From Dorea longicatena (GTDB lineage: Bacteria; Bacillota; Clostridia; Lachnospirales; Lachnospiraceae), in assembly GCF_025150085.1 (NCBI RefSeq), contig NZ_CP102280.1:996001-1060000 (forward strand): a DNA stretch of 64,000 nt, given 5' to 3'. Within the stretch, counting starts at the first letter, position 1; every line of letters begins with the position of its first letter. Shown in pieces: positions 9,423-18,188 of this stretch. Made by a program: the position numbers and the translations under genes. The notes below the pieces were generated by a model that was not told where the DNA came from, ran no database searches, and saw only the letters and a list, made by a program, of their open reading frames with translations.

Positions 9423-10652
9423 ATGACTGTACAGGAATTTTGTAAAAAAATCATACCTTTTTTAAGGAAAAAAGGTGTAAAAGGAGTATATAGAAAGCTT
9501 TTGGAAAAAACAAATGTTGTACCTGCTAAAAATCAATTTTTATATGATTTTGATTTCTTGGTTGATGATGTGAAAATTCCATTTGAGGAAAATGAATATA
9601 AAATTCATAAAAATGATGAAGTGAAAATATTGAACTGGGTTATACCTGAAATGGGAAAAGGATCGGGGGGACATTTAAATATTTTCAGATTTGTTTCTTT
9701 CTTAGAAAAAATGGGATTTCACAGCAGAATATATTTATTTAAGGCCCCATCTTTACATGATAATAAATCGGTAAGAGATTTTTTGAAAGAAAATTTCCCG
9801 ATTTTAGATGAAAGAGTAGAAGCTTACTGGGATGTGAAGTATGCAAAATTTGCACATGCAACGATTGCTACTTCATGGGAAACTGCATATTTTGTGAGAA
9901 ATTTTGATAATACAGTTTCAAAATTTTATTTTGTACAAGATTATGAACCGTTTTTCTTCCCACATGGTTCGTATTATGAATTAGCAAAAAATACGTATAA
10001 ATTTGGGTTTAGAGGAATTACAGCAGGAGATTGGATAAAAGATAAACTGATTTCTGATTTTGGAATGAAAGCTGATAGTTTCGGCTTTTCGTATGATAAA
10101 GATATGTATGTGCCATTGAAGAAAAAAGGAACTACGAAGAGAGTATTCTTTTATGCAAGACCTGTTACACCGAGACGAGACTTCGAAATCGGATTATTTG
10201 CGCTTGATTTGTTATGTAAGAAAATGCCAGAAGTCGAAGTTGTTTTTGCAGGATGGGATATAAGTACTTTTGAAATTCCGTTCAAACATAAAGATATGGG
10301 AATTATGAGTATAGATAAGTTATCGAAGGTATATTCGCAATGTGATTTATGTTTGATTATTTCGAATACAAACTTATCCTTACTCCCATTGGAAGTTATG
10401 GCATCAAATTCTGTGGCAGTTTGCTCAAAGGGAGAAAATAGTACTTGGCTTGTGAATGAAGAAAATTCTGTTTTAGTTGAATATGAACCTAGAAATATTG
10501 CGGAAACTATGGAGTATTATTTGAAAAATACCGATAAACTTGCGGAAATTAGAAAAAAAGGTCTGGATTTTGCGCAGTCGACTTCTTGGGAAAAAGAGGC
10601 TGAAAAAGTACGTGATGCGTTACTGAAAGGAATAAAGGAAGATGAAAAATAA
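9423..10652 (+). CDS. WsaF-like glycosyltransferase (GT4 type)
   Basis: 409 residues. The middle and C-terminal parts resemble the rhamnosyltransferase WsaF: VIPEMGKGSGGHLNIFRF, then KFYFVQDYEPFFFPHGS, then a GT-B C-terminal half ending in the sugar-nucleotide site LLPLEVMASN. It starts two bases after the previous stop, and its 3' end overlaps the next gene by 11 nt, so it is translated within one operon. Together with the rml genes this supports a rhamnose-containing polymer. Confidence 0.75.
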   Translation: MTVQEFCKKIIPFLRKKGVKGVYRKLLEKTNVVPAKNQFLYDFDFLVDDVKIPFEENEYKIHKNDEVKILNWVIPEMGKGSGGHLNIFRFVSFLEKMGFHSRIYLFKAPSLHDNKSVRDFLKENFPILDERVEAYWDVKYAKFAHATIATSWETAYFVRNFDNTVSKFYFVQDYEPFFFPHGSYYELAKNTYKFGFRGITAGDWIKDKLISDFGMKADSFGFSYDKDMYVPLKKKGTTKRVFFYARPVTPRRDFEIGLFALDLLCKKMPEVEVVFAGWDISTFEIPFKHKDMGIMSIDKLSKVYSQCDLCLIISNTNLSLLPLEVMASNSVAVCSKGENSTWLVNEENSVLVEYEPRNIAETMEYYLKNTDKLAEIRKKGLDFAQSTSWEKEAEKVRDALLKGIKEDEK

Positions 10653-11571
10653 GAAAATTCTTATTGTGGGTGGAAATGGATTTATAGGCAGAAATCTTGC
10701 GAGAATGTTATCGAAAAGAGAAGATTTAGAGGTCTATTCATTTGACTTGGCATTGCCCAAAGAAGAAATGACGGGCGTCCAATATATAGAAGGTGATTTC
10801 TTTGATGATCTTGTTCTTGAAAATGCTGTTAAAGGAATGGATTTAATTATTCATTCCCTGAGTACGGTGAATCCTGGAAATTCTAATGAAAAATATATGC
10901 AGGGATATGGAAGAGACTTTTTACAGACTATCAAACTGTGCAAGATGTTAATAGATCAGGGGTCAAATATGATTTTCTTGTCTTCAGGAGGAACTGTTTA
11001 CGGAGTACAGGAAGAACAGCCAATCAAAGAAGATGCATTGCCTGTTCCGATAAATCATTATGGAAGCGTTAAATTATGTATTGAAAATGTTATTCGTACG
11101 TTTAACTCTCAGAGACATACAAAAATGCGTATCGCCAGAATTTCAAATCCGTTCGGTCCAGGACAGGATTATCATAAAGGTGTTGGCTTTGTAGATGCTG
11201 CAATTAAGAAGTCTATCTGTAAGGAAACTCTGGAAATATGGGGGGATGGCGAAAACATCAGAGACTATATCTATATTGAAGATGTGTGTAAGATGTTAGA
11301 GGCTCTTGTTGATTATGAAGGTGAAGAAGAAGTCTTCAATTTGAGTTCTAATGAAGGAATCAGTCAAAATATGGTAATAGATATTTTGAAAAAGATAGAT
11401 GGTGAATTTGAAGTTGCATATAAACCAGCCAGAAGTGTAGATGTAAGAAAAATCGTATTGGATAATTCGAAAATAAAACAAATCTATAAAGGTGAGATTA
11501 GAACATTTGAAACAGGTGTAAAAGAATATTATAGTTATTTGACGAATAAAATAAATAGTGGCAGGAAGTAG
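10642..11571 (+). CDS. NAD-dependent epimerase/dehydratase (SDR family)
   Basis: 309 residues of the extended short-chain dehydrogenase type. The Rossmann motif is GGNGFIGRN at about 9-17, and the catalytic YxxxK is HYGSVKLC near 140. GDGENIRDYIYIEDV is the usual sugar-nucleotide epimerase block. It probably converts one nucleotide sugar to another for this glycan; which pair is not determinable. It overlaps the preceding gene by 11 nt. Confidence 0.82.
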   Translation: MKNKKILIVGGNGFIGRNLARMLSKREDLEVYSFDLALPKEEMTGVQYIEGDFFDDLVLENAVKGMDLIIHSLSTVNPGNSNEKYMQGYGRDFLQTIKLCKMLIDQGSNMIFLSSGGTVYGVQEEQPIKEDALPVPINHYGSVKLCIENVIRTFNSQRHTKMRIARISNPFGPGQDYHKGVGFVDAAIKKSICKETLEIWGDGENIRDYIYIEDVCKMLEALVDYEGEEEVFNLSSNEGISQNMVIDILKKIDGEFEVAYKPARSVDVRKIVLDNSKIKQIYKGEIRTFETGVKEYYSYLTNKINSGRK

Positions 11572-11572
11572 T

Positions 11573-11607
11573 AATTATCCGCAAGTTATAATAACTTGCG
11601 GATAATT
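11573..11607 (+). terminator. Perfect 15-bp inverted repeat, possible terminator
   Basis: Arms 11573-11587 and 11593-11607 are exact reverse complements around a five-base centre, two bases after the epimerase stop. The stem has CCGCAAG in its middle and ends in a short T-rich tail. It may attenuate or stabilise the transcript rather than fully stop it. Confidence 0.55.
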
Positions 11608-11630
11608 TGTATAGATATGGAAGGCGTATA

Positions 11631-12863
11631 ATGAATCCCAAAATAAGTATAATTTTACCAAATTACAATAATGAAAAATATTTGAAAGAAGCAATTGAAA
11701 GTGTTTTAAACCAAACATATACAAATTTTGAGCTAATTATAGTCGATGATGCATCAACGGATGGATCGTTGAAAATTATAAGGGCATTTGACGATAAAAG
11801 AATAAAGGTTATAACATCGGAAGTGAATCGTCACGTGGCATATGCCTCAAACCTTGGAATAAAATATGCAAGTGGAGAGTATATTGCTAAAATTGACAGT
11901 GATGATATATGGGAAAATCAAAAATTAGAAAAGCAAATAGAATTTATGGAAAATCATAAAGAATATGGGGGATGTTTTACAAAAGTAAATATTATAGATG
12001 AAAAATCGGAAGATGCCAATATAAAATATAAGGTGATTTTTGATTTGTTTGAGAAAGCAAAAAATCAATCTCAAAAAGAGTGGCTAAGATTTTTTCTGTC
12101 AGAAGGGAATTGTTTATGTAATTCTTCGTCGTTAATAAGAAAATGTATATTTGAAAAAATAGACGGATTTTTTAATCTTGCATATGTAGGAGCTGAAGAT
12201 TATGAACTTTGGGTTAGAACGGTAATTCGATATCCGATTTATGTTTTGGATGAGAGATTAGTAAGATACAGATGGGAAGAAGATTCAGAAAACAAAATAA
12301 GCGGTTTGACTAAAGAAAAAGTCTATGCTGCAATTAATCTTCAGATGATGTTGAAAAGCTATATTTTTGATTATATGACAGATGAAGAATTTGTGAAATA
12401 TTTTAAGGAAGATTTCATAAATGAAAATTCAAAGACTACTCAGGAAATAGAGTGCGAAAAAGCGCAGTGTTTATTAAAATGTACCGGAGAAGAAGTGAAT
12501 TTTTTGGGATTGCAAAGGTTTGATCAGATATTGAGAAATCCTGAAATGTTAGATATATTAGAAAAGAACATGAACTTCGCATTGCCAGACTTTTATAAAA
12601 ATTTAAGAGTCCGAAATTTTGGAATACCTAAAGAAGTTGAAGAAAAAGAGGCGTATATAAAAAGATTAGAGGAAGAAATTATGAATAGTAGAAATACTAT
12701 ACATAATTTAGAAATGCAAATAGAAATGAAAAATAATGAGATGACAGAGTCTGAAAATAAATGGGAAACGCTGATTGATTCGTACGAATTATCAAATTCT
12801 TGGAAGATTACAAAACCATTGAGAGTTGCAGGTTCGTTTATAAAGAAAAAATCAAAGAAATAG
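11631..12863 (+). CDS. Glycosyltransferase family 2 with C-terminal coiled coil
   Basis: 410 residues from the ATG at 11631, which has GGAAGG about eight bases upstream; an upstream TTG at 11607 falls in the hairpin. The GT2 domain covers about 1-260: ISIILPNYNNEKYL, VDDASTDGS, and the metal site KIDSDDIW. A charged heptad-like region at ~335-385 (KEAYIKRLEEEI and following) predicts a coiled coil that may hold it in a complex. This is the last gene of the AT-rich cassette. Confidence 0.82.
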   Translation: MNPKISIILPNYNNEKYLKEAIESVLNQTYTNFELIIVDDASTDGSLKIIRAFDDKRIKVITSEVNRHVAYASNLGIKYASGEYIAKIDSDDIWENQKLEKQIEFMENHKEYGGCFTKVNIIDEKSEDANIKYKVIFDLFEKAKNQSQKEWLRFFLSEGNCLCNSSSLIRKCIFEKIDGFFNLAYVGAEDYELWVRTVIRYPIYVLDERLVRYRWEEDSENKISGLTKEKVYAAINLQMMLKSYIFDYMTDEEFVKYFKEDFINENSKTTQEIECEKAQCLLKCTGEEVNFLGLQRFDQILRNPEMLDILEKNMNFALPDFYKNLRVRNFGIPKEVEEKEAYIKRLEEEIMNSRNTIHNLEMQIEMKNNEMTESENKWETLIDSYELSNSWKITKPLRVAGSFIKKKSKK

Positions 12864-12915
12864 TGATTAAATTATATGATAAAACATAGCCGATAAAATT
12901 ATGAGGGTGAAGAAG

Positions 12916-14100
12916 ATGAAAAAGCCAGGCTACTATTCATCCGGTGAATTTGCCCGCATGGCCCATGTGACCCTACGGACAATTCGCTATTATGACAAAC
13001 AGAATATATTAAAACCATCCTACGTCACAGAAGCGGGTGCAAGATTCTACACAGACGAAGACTTCGCCAGACTGCAGCAGATATTACTTTTGAAATATCT
13101 GGGCTTTTCTCTGGATGATATCCGTGATATGACGATTGACGATGCAGACTACCACTTTATGCTCAATTCTCTTAATATCCAGTTGAAATTAGTCCGTGAC
13201 CGTATTGAGCAGATGCAGCTGGTGGAACAGGCAATTCAGGACACATCAGATCTGATAAAGAAAGAACATTCCATCGATTGGAGCCAGATGCTGAATCTGA
13301 TTCATTTGACCGGTATGGAGAAGAGTATGAAGAATCAGTATCAGGATGCGTCGAATATTTCTGCAAGAATCAATCTTCACAGCCTGTATTCACAGAACAA
13401 ACAGGGGTGGTTTCCGTGGATTTTTGAACAACTGGAATTGACGCCGGGGATGAAGATTTTAGAGTTGGGATGCGGAGACGGTACACTCTGGAATGTGGAC
13501 AGGAATAAAATCCCGGAACAGACAGAGATTGTAGTATCGGATGTATCGGACGGAATGTTAAGAGATGCAAGGCGTACGATTGGAGCAGATGATGTCAGAT
13601 TCAAGTTCTGTGTATTTGACGCGGAAAGAATACCATATGATGCAGATTCATTTGATCTTGTGATAGCGAATCATGTACTGTTCTATTGTGAGGATATTCC
13701 GAAAGTCTGCCAGGAAGTAAGAAGGGTATTGAAGCCGCATGGCAGGTTTATCTGTAGTACATATGGCAATAATCATATGAGAGAAGTGAGTGAGTTGGTT
13801 CAGAAGTTCGATGACCGGATCGTACTGGCGGCAGAGAATCTGTATGAGCGTTTTGGAAAAGAGAATGGAAAAGAGATCCTTCGGGCGGATTTTGATAAGA
13901 TAGAGTGGAGACAGTATGAAGATTCGCTCATCGTGCCAGAGCCGGAGCCGCTGATTTCTTATATCCTGTCCTGTCATGGCAATCAGGGGCAGTATATTCT
14001 GGATCATTACAAGGAGTTCCAGTCTTATGTGCGGAAGAAGACGGAAGGTGGATTTCATATTACGAAAGATGCAGGGATTTTTGTTGGGTATAATGGTTGA
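12916..14100 (+). CDS. MerR-family regulator fused to a SAM-dependent methyltransferase
   Basis: About 394 residues from the ATG at 12916 (GAGGGTG six bases upstream; an ATG at 12901 is less likely). Residues ~5-75 are a MerR winged helix: YYSSGEFARMAHVTLRTIRYY with the DNA-reading helix and an RFYTDEDFARLQQI wing. A helical linker follows. Residues ~165-390 are a class I methyltransferase with LELGCGDGTLW (SAM site), a valine-aspartate pair downstream, and the motif IV region DLVIANHVLFY. The fused domain may be effector-sensing or enzymatic. Codon and base use are richer in GC than the genes upstream. A damaged second copy lies at 15190-15937. Confidence 0.82.
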   Translation: MKKPGYYSSGEFARMAHVTLRTIRYYDKQNILKPSYVTEAGARFYTDEDFARLQQILLLKYLGFSLDDIRDMTIDDADYHFMLNSLNIQLKLVRDRIEQMQLVEQAIQDTSDLIKKEHSIDWSQMLNLIHLTGMEKSMKNQYQDASNISARINLHSLYSQNKQGWFPWIFEQLELTPGMKILELGCGDGTLWNVDRNKIPEQTEIVVSDVSDGMLRDARRTIGADDVRFKFCVFDAERIPYDADSFDLVIANHVLFYCEDIPKVCQEVRRVLKPHGRFICSTYGNNHMREVSELVQKFDDRIVLAAENLYERFGKENGKEILRADFDKIEWRQYEDSLIVPEPEPLISYILSCHGNQGQYILDHYKEFQSYVRKKTEGGFHITKDAGIFVGYNG

Positions 14101-14177
14101 GAATAACAGAAATATCGTGCATAATAAAAGAAGGTATAAAAGAACAGAGCGTTAGTGAAGATCGGCAGGTGACAGAG

Positions 14178-14255
14178 TTGAAAAAGTTTTTTAATGTAAA
14201 TGGGAGTTGTAATCCGCAAATACACTATATGATAGAAATGTTAGAAAGAATCTAA
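14178..14255 (+). pseudogene. N-terminal remnant of an AAA-ATPase-like gene
   Basis: From TTG at 14178 to the stop at 14253-14255, 25 codons read as KKFFNVNGSCNPQIHYM plus a short tail. This resembles the N-terminus of the large AAA-ATPase-like proteins common in Clostridia, whose next part would be the Walker A region. Nothing of the ATPase remains. The match is from memory and short. Confidence 0.45.
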
Positions 14256-14274
14256 AAATTTAATAGGGGTTAAG

Positions 14275-15188
14275 AAAAAGAAAAAAGTTATTTTAGATTA
14301 ATTTGATTTTATCCGTGCAATAGCATGTTTGGGAATTGTATTGTTTCATTTTGCAGTAGAATATGGCTGGCCGGATATATTTAATAATTGTGTTGGTGGT
14401 GTTACCTATGGAGATATTTACGTTACAGTATTTTTCTTCATTTCAGGTGCATTACTATTTTATTTTATAATCATAGTGAAATAGATGATTTAAAATTATT
14501 TTATAAAAAAAGAGCATTATCTATCTTCCCGGCATTTTATATTGCATGGGGATTAATGTATATAAGGGATGTGCTGAGATATAAAAGTTTGTTTTACAGA
14601 GGAAACCCGGCCAGCATTATTTTGTCTTTGATTGGAATGGATGGATACCTTGCATTTAAGATAAATGATTATTATATTCTAGGAGAATGGTTTATAGGTG
14701 CGATTATCCTCCTCTATATTTTATATCCATTACTTACGTGGATGAAGAGAGAATATAAGTGGGTTACATTTGGTTTAGTGATTCTTCTTTACATACTTTC
14801 CCTGAAAATTAATTTAACGGGGATGGTATCTTTTCGGATGTTACCATCCTGTCTGATTAGTTTTTATGCAGGTATGCTTTTTGTTGAACACAGAAAAAGT
14901 GCTGAAAAATACTGGTGGATCGCAGGAATTTTATTAGTGATTTTGAAATGCATTGAACCGGGCAATATGAATATAAAAGGACATATCGCAGGTTTCCTTA
15001 TGGCATATATGTTATATGGTATTGGTACTTATTTAATGAAAATAAATATTATAAACAAGGTGATGAAATTTATTGGCGGTGACCGGTATTTCGGCTGTTG
15101 TTTTAAAACAGGTATGCAAAACAATCATGTCTTTAGGAAGAGCACGAAAGAAAAATATTGCTTAATAAAAATGTATGACAAAATTTAA
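14275..15188 (+). pseudogene. Broken acyltransferase-3 family gene
   Basis: The first part reads KKKVILD, an in-frame stop (TAA at 14299-14301), then FDFIRAIACLGIVLFHFAVEY and an FFFISGALLF block, all typical of acyltransferase-3 proteins. Around 14455-14465 the homology shifts frame and continues as NHSEIDDLKLFYKKRALSIFPAFY through several membrane helices. The C-terminal end after ~15090 is not family-like and is probably truncated. One stop and at least one frameshift make a functional product unlikely. An internal open stretch from 14388 would code for a headless membrane protein. Confidence 0.8.
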
Positions 15189-15189
15189 A

Positions 15190-15937
15190 GAAGGTGAAAA
15201 GTACTGAAAAAACCAGGCTACTATTCATCCGGTGAATTTGCCCGCATGGCCCACGTGACCCTGCGAACAATTCGCTATTACGACAAACAGAATATATTAA
15301 AACCATCTTACGTCACAGAAGCGGGCGCAAGATTCTACACAGATGAAGACTTCGCCAGACTGCAGCAGATATTACTTTTGAAATATCTGGGATTTTCGAA
15401 CAACTGGAATTAAAGCCGGGAATGAAGGTTCGCAGGTTCAGGTTTCGTGTATTTGATGCGGGAAGAATACCTTATGATGAAGATTCATTTGATCTTGTAA
15501 TTGCCAATCATGTGTTGTTCTATTGCGAGGATATTCCGAAAGTCTGTAAAGAAGTAAAACGTGTATTGAAGCCGGGAGGAAGATTTGTCTGCAGTACATA
15601 TGGCAATGATCATATGAGAGAAGTGAGTGAACTGGTCCAGAAGTTCGATGACCGGATTGTACTGGCAGCAAAGAATCTGTACGAGCGTTTTGGAAAAGAG
15701 AACGGAGAAGAGATTCTTCAGAAGGATTTTGAAAAGATAGAGTGGAGGCGGTATGAGGATTCGCTTATCGTACCAGAACCGGAGCCAGTGATTTCTTATA
15801 TCTTGTCGTGCCATGGAAATCAGGGACAGTATATCCTGGATCATTACAAGGAGTTCCAGTCTTATGTGCGTAAGAAGACGGAAGGCGGGTTCCACATTAC
15901 GAAAGATGCCGGGATTTTTGTTGGGTATATTGGTTGA
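15190..15937 (+). pseudogene. Second MerR-methyltransferase copy with two internal deletions
   Basis: Near-identical to 12901-14100 at the nucleotide level but shorter. The start codon position is CTG (15204). About 316 bases are missing after the MerR wing (junction near 15396) and about 138 more after 15425, removing the linker and the SAM-binding motif. The first junction shifts frame into a stop at 15411-15413. The remaining 3' open frame, 15422-15937, would give only the back half of the methyltransferase. Homology runs on past the stop codon in both copies. Confidence 0.88.
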
Positions 15938-16063
15938 GAATAATAGAAATGTTATGTATAATGAAATAAATGTCTGAATTAATAATCTTGTTTTTGAAAT
16001 GCAGTGTAATTCCTAAAACGCCTTAAATATTACAAGAAAGTTACAAAAAAATAAAAAAAGTAC

Positions 16064-16094
16064 TTGAAGGTGACCTAAGGTCACCTTTTATAAT
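16064..16094 (+). promoter_or_regulatory. MerR-type promoter/operator upstream of rmlA
   Basis: TTGAAG (16064-16069) and TATAAT (16089-16094) are 19 bases apart, too long for a normal promoter. Within the spacer, 16067-16087 is a perfect palindrome: AAGGTGACCT, one central A, then AGGTCACCTT. A palindrome inside a 19-20 bp spacer is the layout of promoters activated by MerR-family proteins. An alternative reading is a small intrinsic terminator with a nine-base stem and a TTTT tail. Confidence 0.65.
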
Positions 16095-16171
16095 ACAATT
16101 AACACGAAAAACAGAGACTAGAAAACCTTAGAACTTGATAACCTAATATACAAAAAGAGGAGGTTCCTGAA

Positions 16172-17068
16172 ATGAAAGGAATTATTTTAGCAGGTGGTTC
16201 AGGCACACGTCTGTATCCATTAACAATGGTAACATCAAAGCAGTTACTGCCAATCTATGACAAACCGATGATCTATTATCCAATGTCAGTGCTGATGAAC
16301 GCAGGCATTCGTGATATCCTGATCATCTCAACACCACAGGATACACCAAGATTCCAAGAACTGTTAGGAGACGGACATCAGTTTGGTGTGAATCTGTCTT
16401 ATGCAGTACAGCCAAGCCCGGACGGACTTGCTCAGGCATTTATCATCGGAGAAGAATTCATCGGTGATGATACAGTAGCAATGGTTCTCGGAGATAACAT
16501 TTTTGCAGGTCATGGACTGAATAAACGTCTGAAAGCTGCTGTTGAGAATGCAGAGACCGGAAAGGGAGCTACTGTATTTGGATATTATGTAGATGATCCG
16601 GAACGTTTCGGTATCGTAGAATTTGATCACGAAGGAAAAGCTATTTCCATCGAAGAAAAACCGGCACAGCCAAAGAGTAACTACTGTGTAACAGGACTGT
16701 ATTTCTATGACAACAACGTTGTAAAATATGCAAAAGAGTTAAAACCAAGTGCACGTGGAGAACTGGAGATTACAGATCTGAACCGTGTATATCTGGAACA
16801 GGGAAATCTGAATGTAGAACTTCTCGGACAGGGATTTACATGGCTGGATACAGGTACACACGAAAGTCTCGTTGATGCAACGAACTTCGTTAAGACTGTT
16901 GAGACACATCAGCATCGTAAAATCGCATGCCTGGAAGAGATCGCATACCTGAACGGATGGATCAGCAAGGACGAGATCATGGAAGTATATGAAGTCCTGA
17001 AAAAGAACCAGTACGGACAGTACCTAAAAGATGTACTGGACGGAAAATACAGAGAAAACCTGTACTAG
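16172..17068 (+). CDS. rmlA: Glucose-1-phosphate thymidylyltransferase
   Basis: 298 residues, full length for the family. It makes dTDP-glucose from glucose-1-phosphate and dTTP, the first step to dTDP-L-rhamnose. The nucleotide-binding start is [21 protein letters not shown] and the [11 protein letters not shown] block are conserved. GAGGAGG at 16157-16163 precedes the ATG. It is the first gene of the rml operon, downstream of the MerR-type promoter. Confidence 0.96.
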   Translation: MKGIILAGGSGTRLYPLTMVTSKQLLPIYDKPMIYYPMSVLMNAGIRDILIISTPQDTPRFQELLGDGHQFGVNLSYAVQPSPDGLAQAFIIGEEFIGDDTVAMVLGDNIFAGHGLNKRLKAAVENAETGKGATVFGYYVDDPERFGIVEFDHEGKAISIEEKPAQPKSNYCVTGLYFYDNNVVKYAKELKPSARGELEITDLNRVYLEQGNLNVELLGQGFTWLDTGTHESLVDATNFVKTVETHQHRKIACLEEIAYLNGWISKDEIMEVYEVLKKNQYGQYLKDVLDGKYRENLY

Positions 17069-17096
17069 GATTTTGAAACAACAGATAAACTTAAAA

Positions 17097-17123
17097 GCAG
17101 GATTTTCTCAACGGAAATCCTGC
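17097..17123 (+). other. Hairpin between rmlA and rmlB
   Basis: Nine-base arms GCAGGATTT (17097-17105) and AAATCCTGC (17115-17123) with a nine-base loop. No T run follows, so it is more likely an mRNA stability or processing element than a terminator. Confidence 0.5.
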
Positions 17124-17157
17124 ATACAATAAAAATTAGAAAAGAGGAAATCATAAA

Positions 17158-18186
17158 ATGACAATTATCGTAACCGGAGGAGCCGGATTTATCGGAAGTA
17201 ACTTTGTATTTCACATGTTAAACAAATACCCAGACTATCGTATCGTTTGTCTGGACTGCCTGACATATGCAGGTAACTTATCTACACTGGAGCCTGTAAT
17301 GGACAATCCGAATTTCCGCTTTGTAAAAGAAAGTATTACAGATCGTGAAGCAGTTTACAAATTATTTGAAGAAGAGAAACCAGATATGGTTGTAAACTTT
17401 GCAGCAGAAAGTCATGTAGACCGTTCTATCGAAAATCCGGAAGTATTCCTGGATACAAACATTAAAGGTACTGCAGTTCTGATGGATGCCTGCAGAAAAT
17501 ATGGTATCAAACGTTACCATCAGGTATCTACAGATGAAGTATATGGAGATCTGCCGCTTGACAGACCAGACCTGTTCTTCACAGAGGAGACACCAATCCA
17601 CACAAGCAGCCCATACAGCTCATCTAAGGCAGCAGCAGACCTGTTAGTTCTTGCTTATCACAGAACATACGGACTGCCTGTAACGATCAGCAGATGCTCT
17701 AATAACTATGGACCATATCACTTCCCGGAGAAGCTGATCCCTCTGATGATCGCCAATGCACTGAATGACAAACCACTTCCGGTATATGGAGAAGGATTGA
17801 ATGTACGTGACTGGTTATATGTAGAAGATCACTGCAAAGCAATCGACCTGATCATCCATAATGGAAGAGTCGGAGAAGTGTACAACGTAGGTGGACACAA
17901 CGAAAAGACAAACATCGAGATCGTTAAGATCATCTGCAAAGAACTTGGAAAACCGGAAAGTCTGATTACACATGTTGCAGACCGTAAGGGACATGACATG
18001 CGTTATGCAATTGATCCGACTAAGATCCACAATGAACTTGGATGGCTTCCAGAGACTAAATTCGAAGATGGTATTAAGAAGACAATCAAATGGTATCTTG
18101 AGAACAAGGAATGGTGGGAGACAATCATTTCCGGAGAATACCAGAACTATTATGAGAAAATGTATGCTCACCGAGAGGAGATTTAA
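17158..18186 (+). CDS. rmlB: dTDP-glucose 4,6-dehydratase
   Basis: 342 residues. It converts dTDP-glucose to dTDP-4-keto-6-deoxyglucose using bound NAD. The Rossmann motif is TGGAGFIGSN at 6-15, the STDEVYGD block holds the catalytic Asp/Glu region, and YSSSKAA provides the YxxxK pair. NNYGPYHFPEKLIP and GLNVRDWLYVEDH are family-typical. GAGGAAA lies shortly before the ATG. The next gene begins two bases after the stop. Confidence 0.96.
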   Translation: MTIIVTGGAGFIGSNFVFHMLNKYPDYRIVCLDCLTYAGNLSTLEPVMDNPNFRFVKESITDREAVYKLFEEEKPDMVVNFAAESHVDRSIENPEVFLDTNIKGTAVLMDACRKYGIKRYHQVSTDEVYGDLPLDRPDLFFTEETPIHTSSPYSSSKAAADLLVLAYHRTYGLPVTISRCSNNYGPYHFPEKLIPLMIANALNDKPLPVYGEGLNVRDWLYVEDHCKAIDLIIHNGRVGEVYNVGGHNEKTNIEIVKIICKELGKPESLITHVADRKGHDMRYAIDPTKIHNELGWLPETKFEDGIKKTIKWYLENKEWWETIISGEYQNYYEKMYAHREEI

Positions 18187-18188
18187 GA

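Noticed and set aside
11573..11607. An operator for a regulator of the last glycosyltransferase
   Set aside because: It is immediately after a stop codon and no promoter boxes surround it; a transcript hairpin is simpler.
15422..15937. A separate functional methyltransferase
   Set aside because: The SAM-binding motif is deleted and no ribosome site fits; it is the 3' part of the damaged duplicate.
16067..16087. Reading the palindrome before rmlA only as a terminator
   Set aside because: The T tract is short and both promoter boxes sit exactly around it with a 19-base spacer. It remains an alternative.
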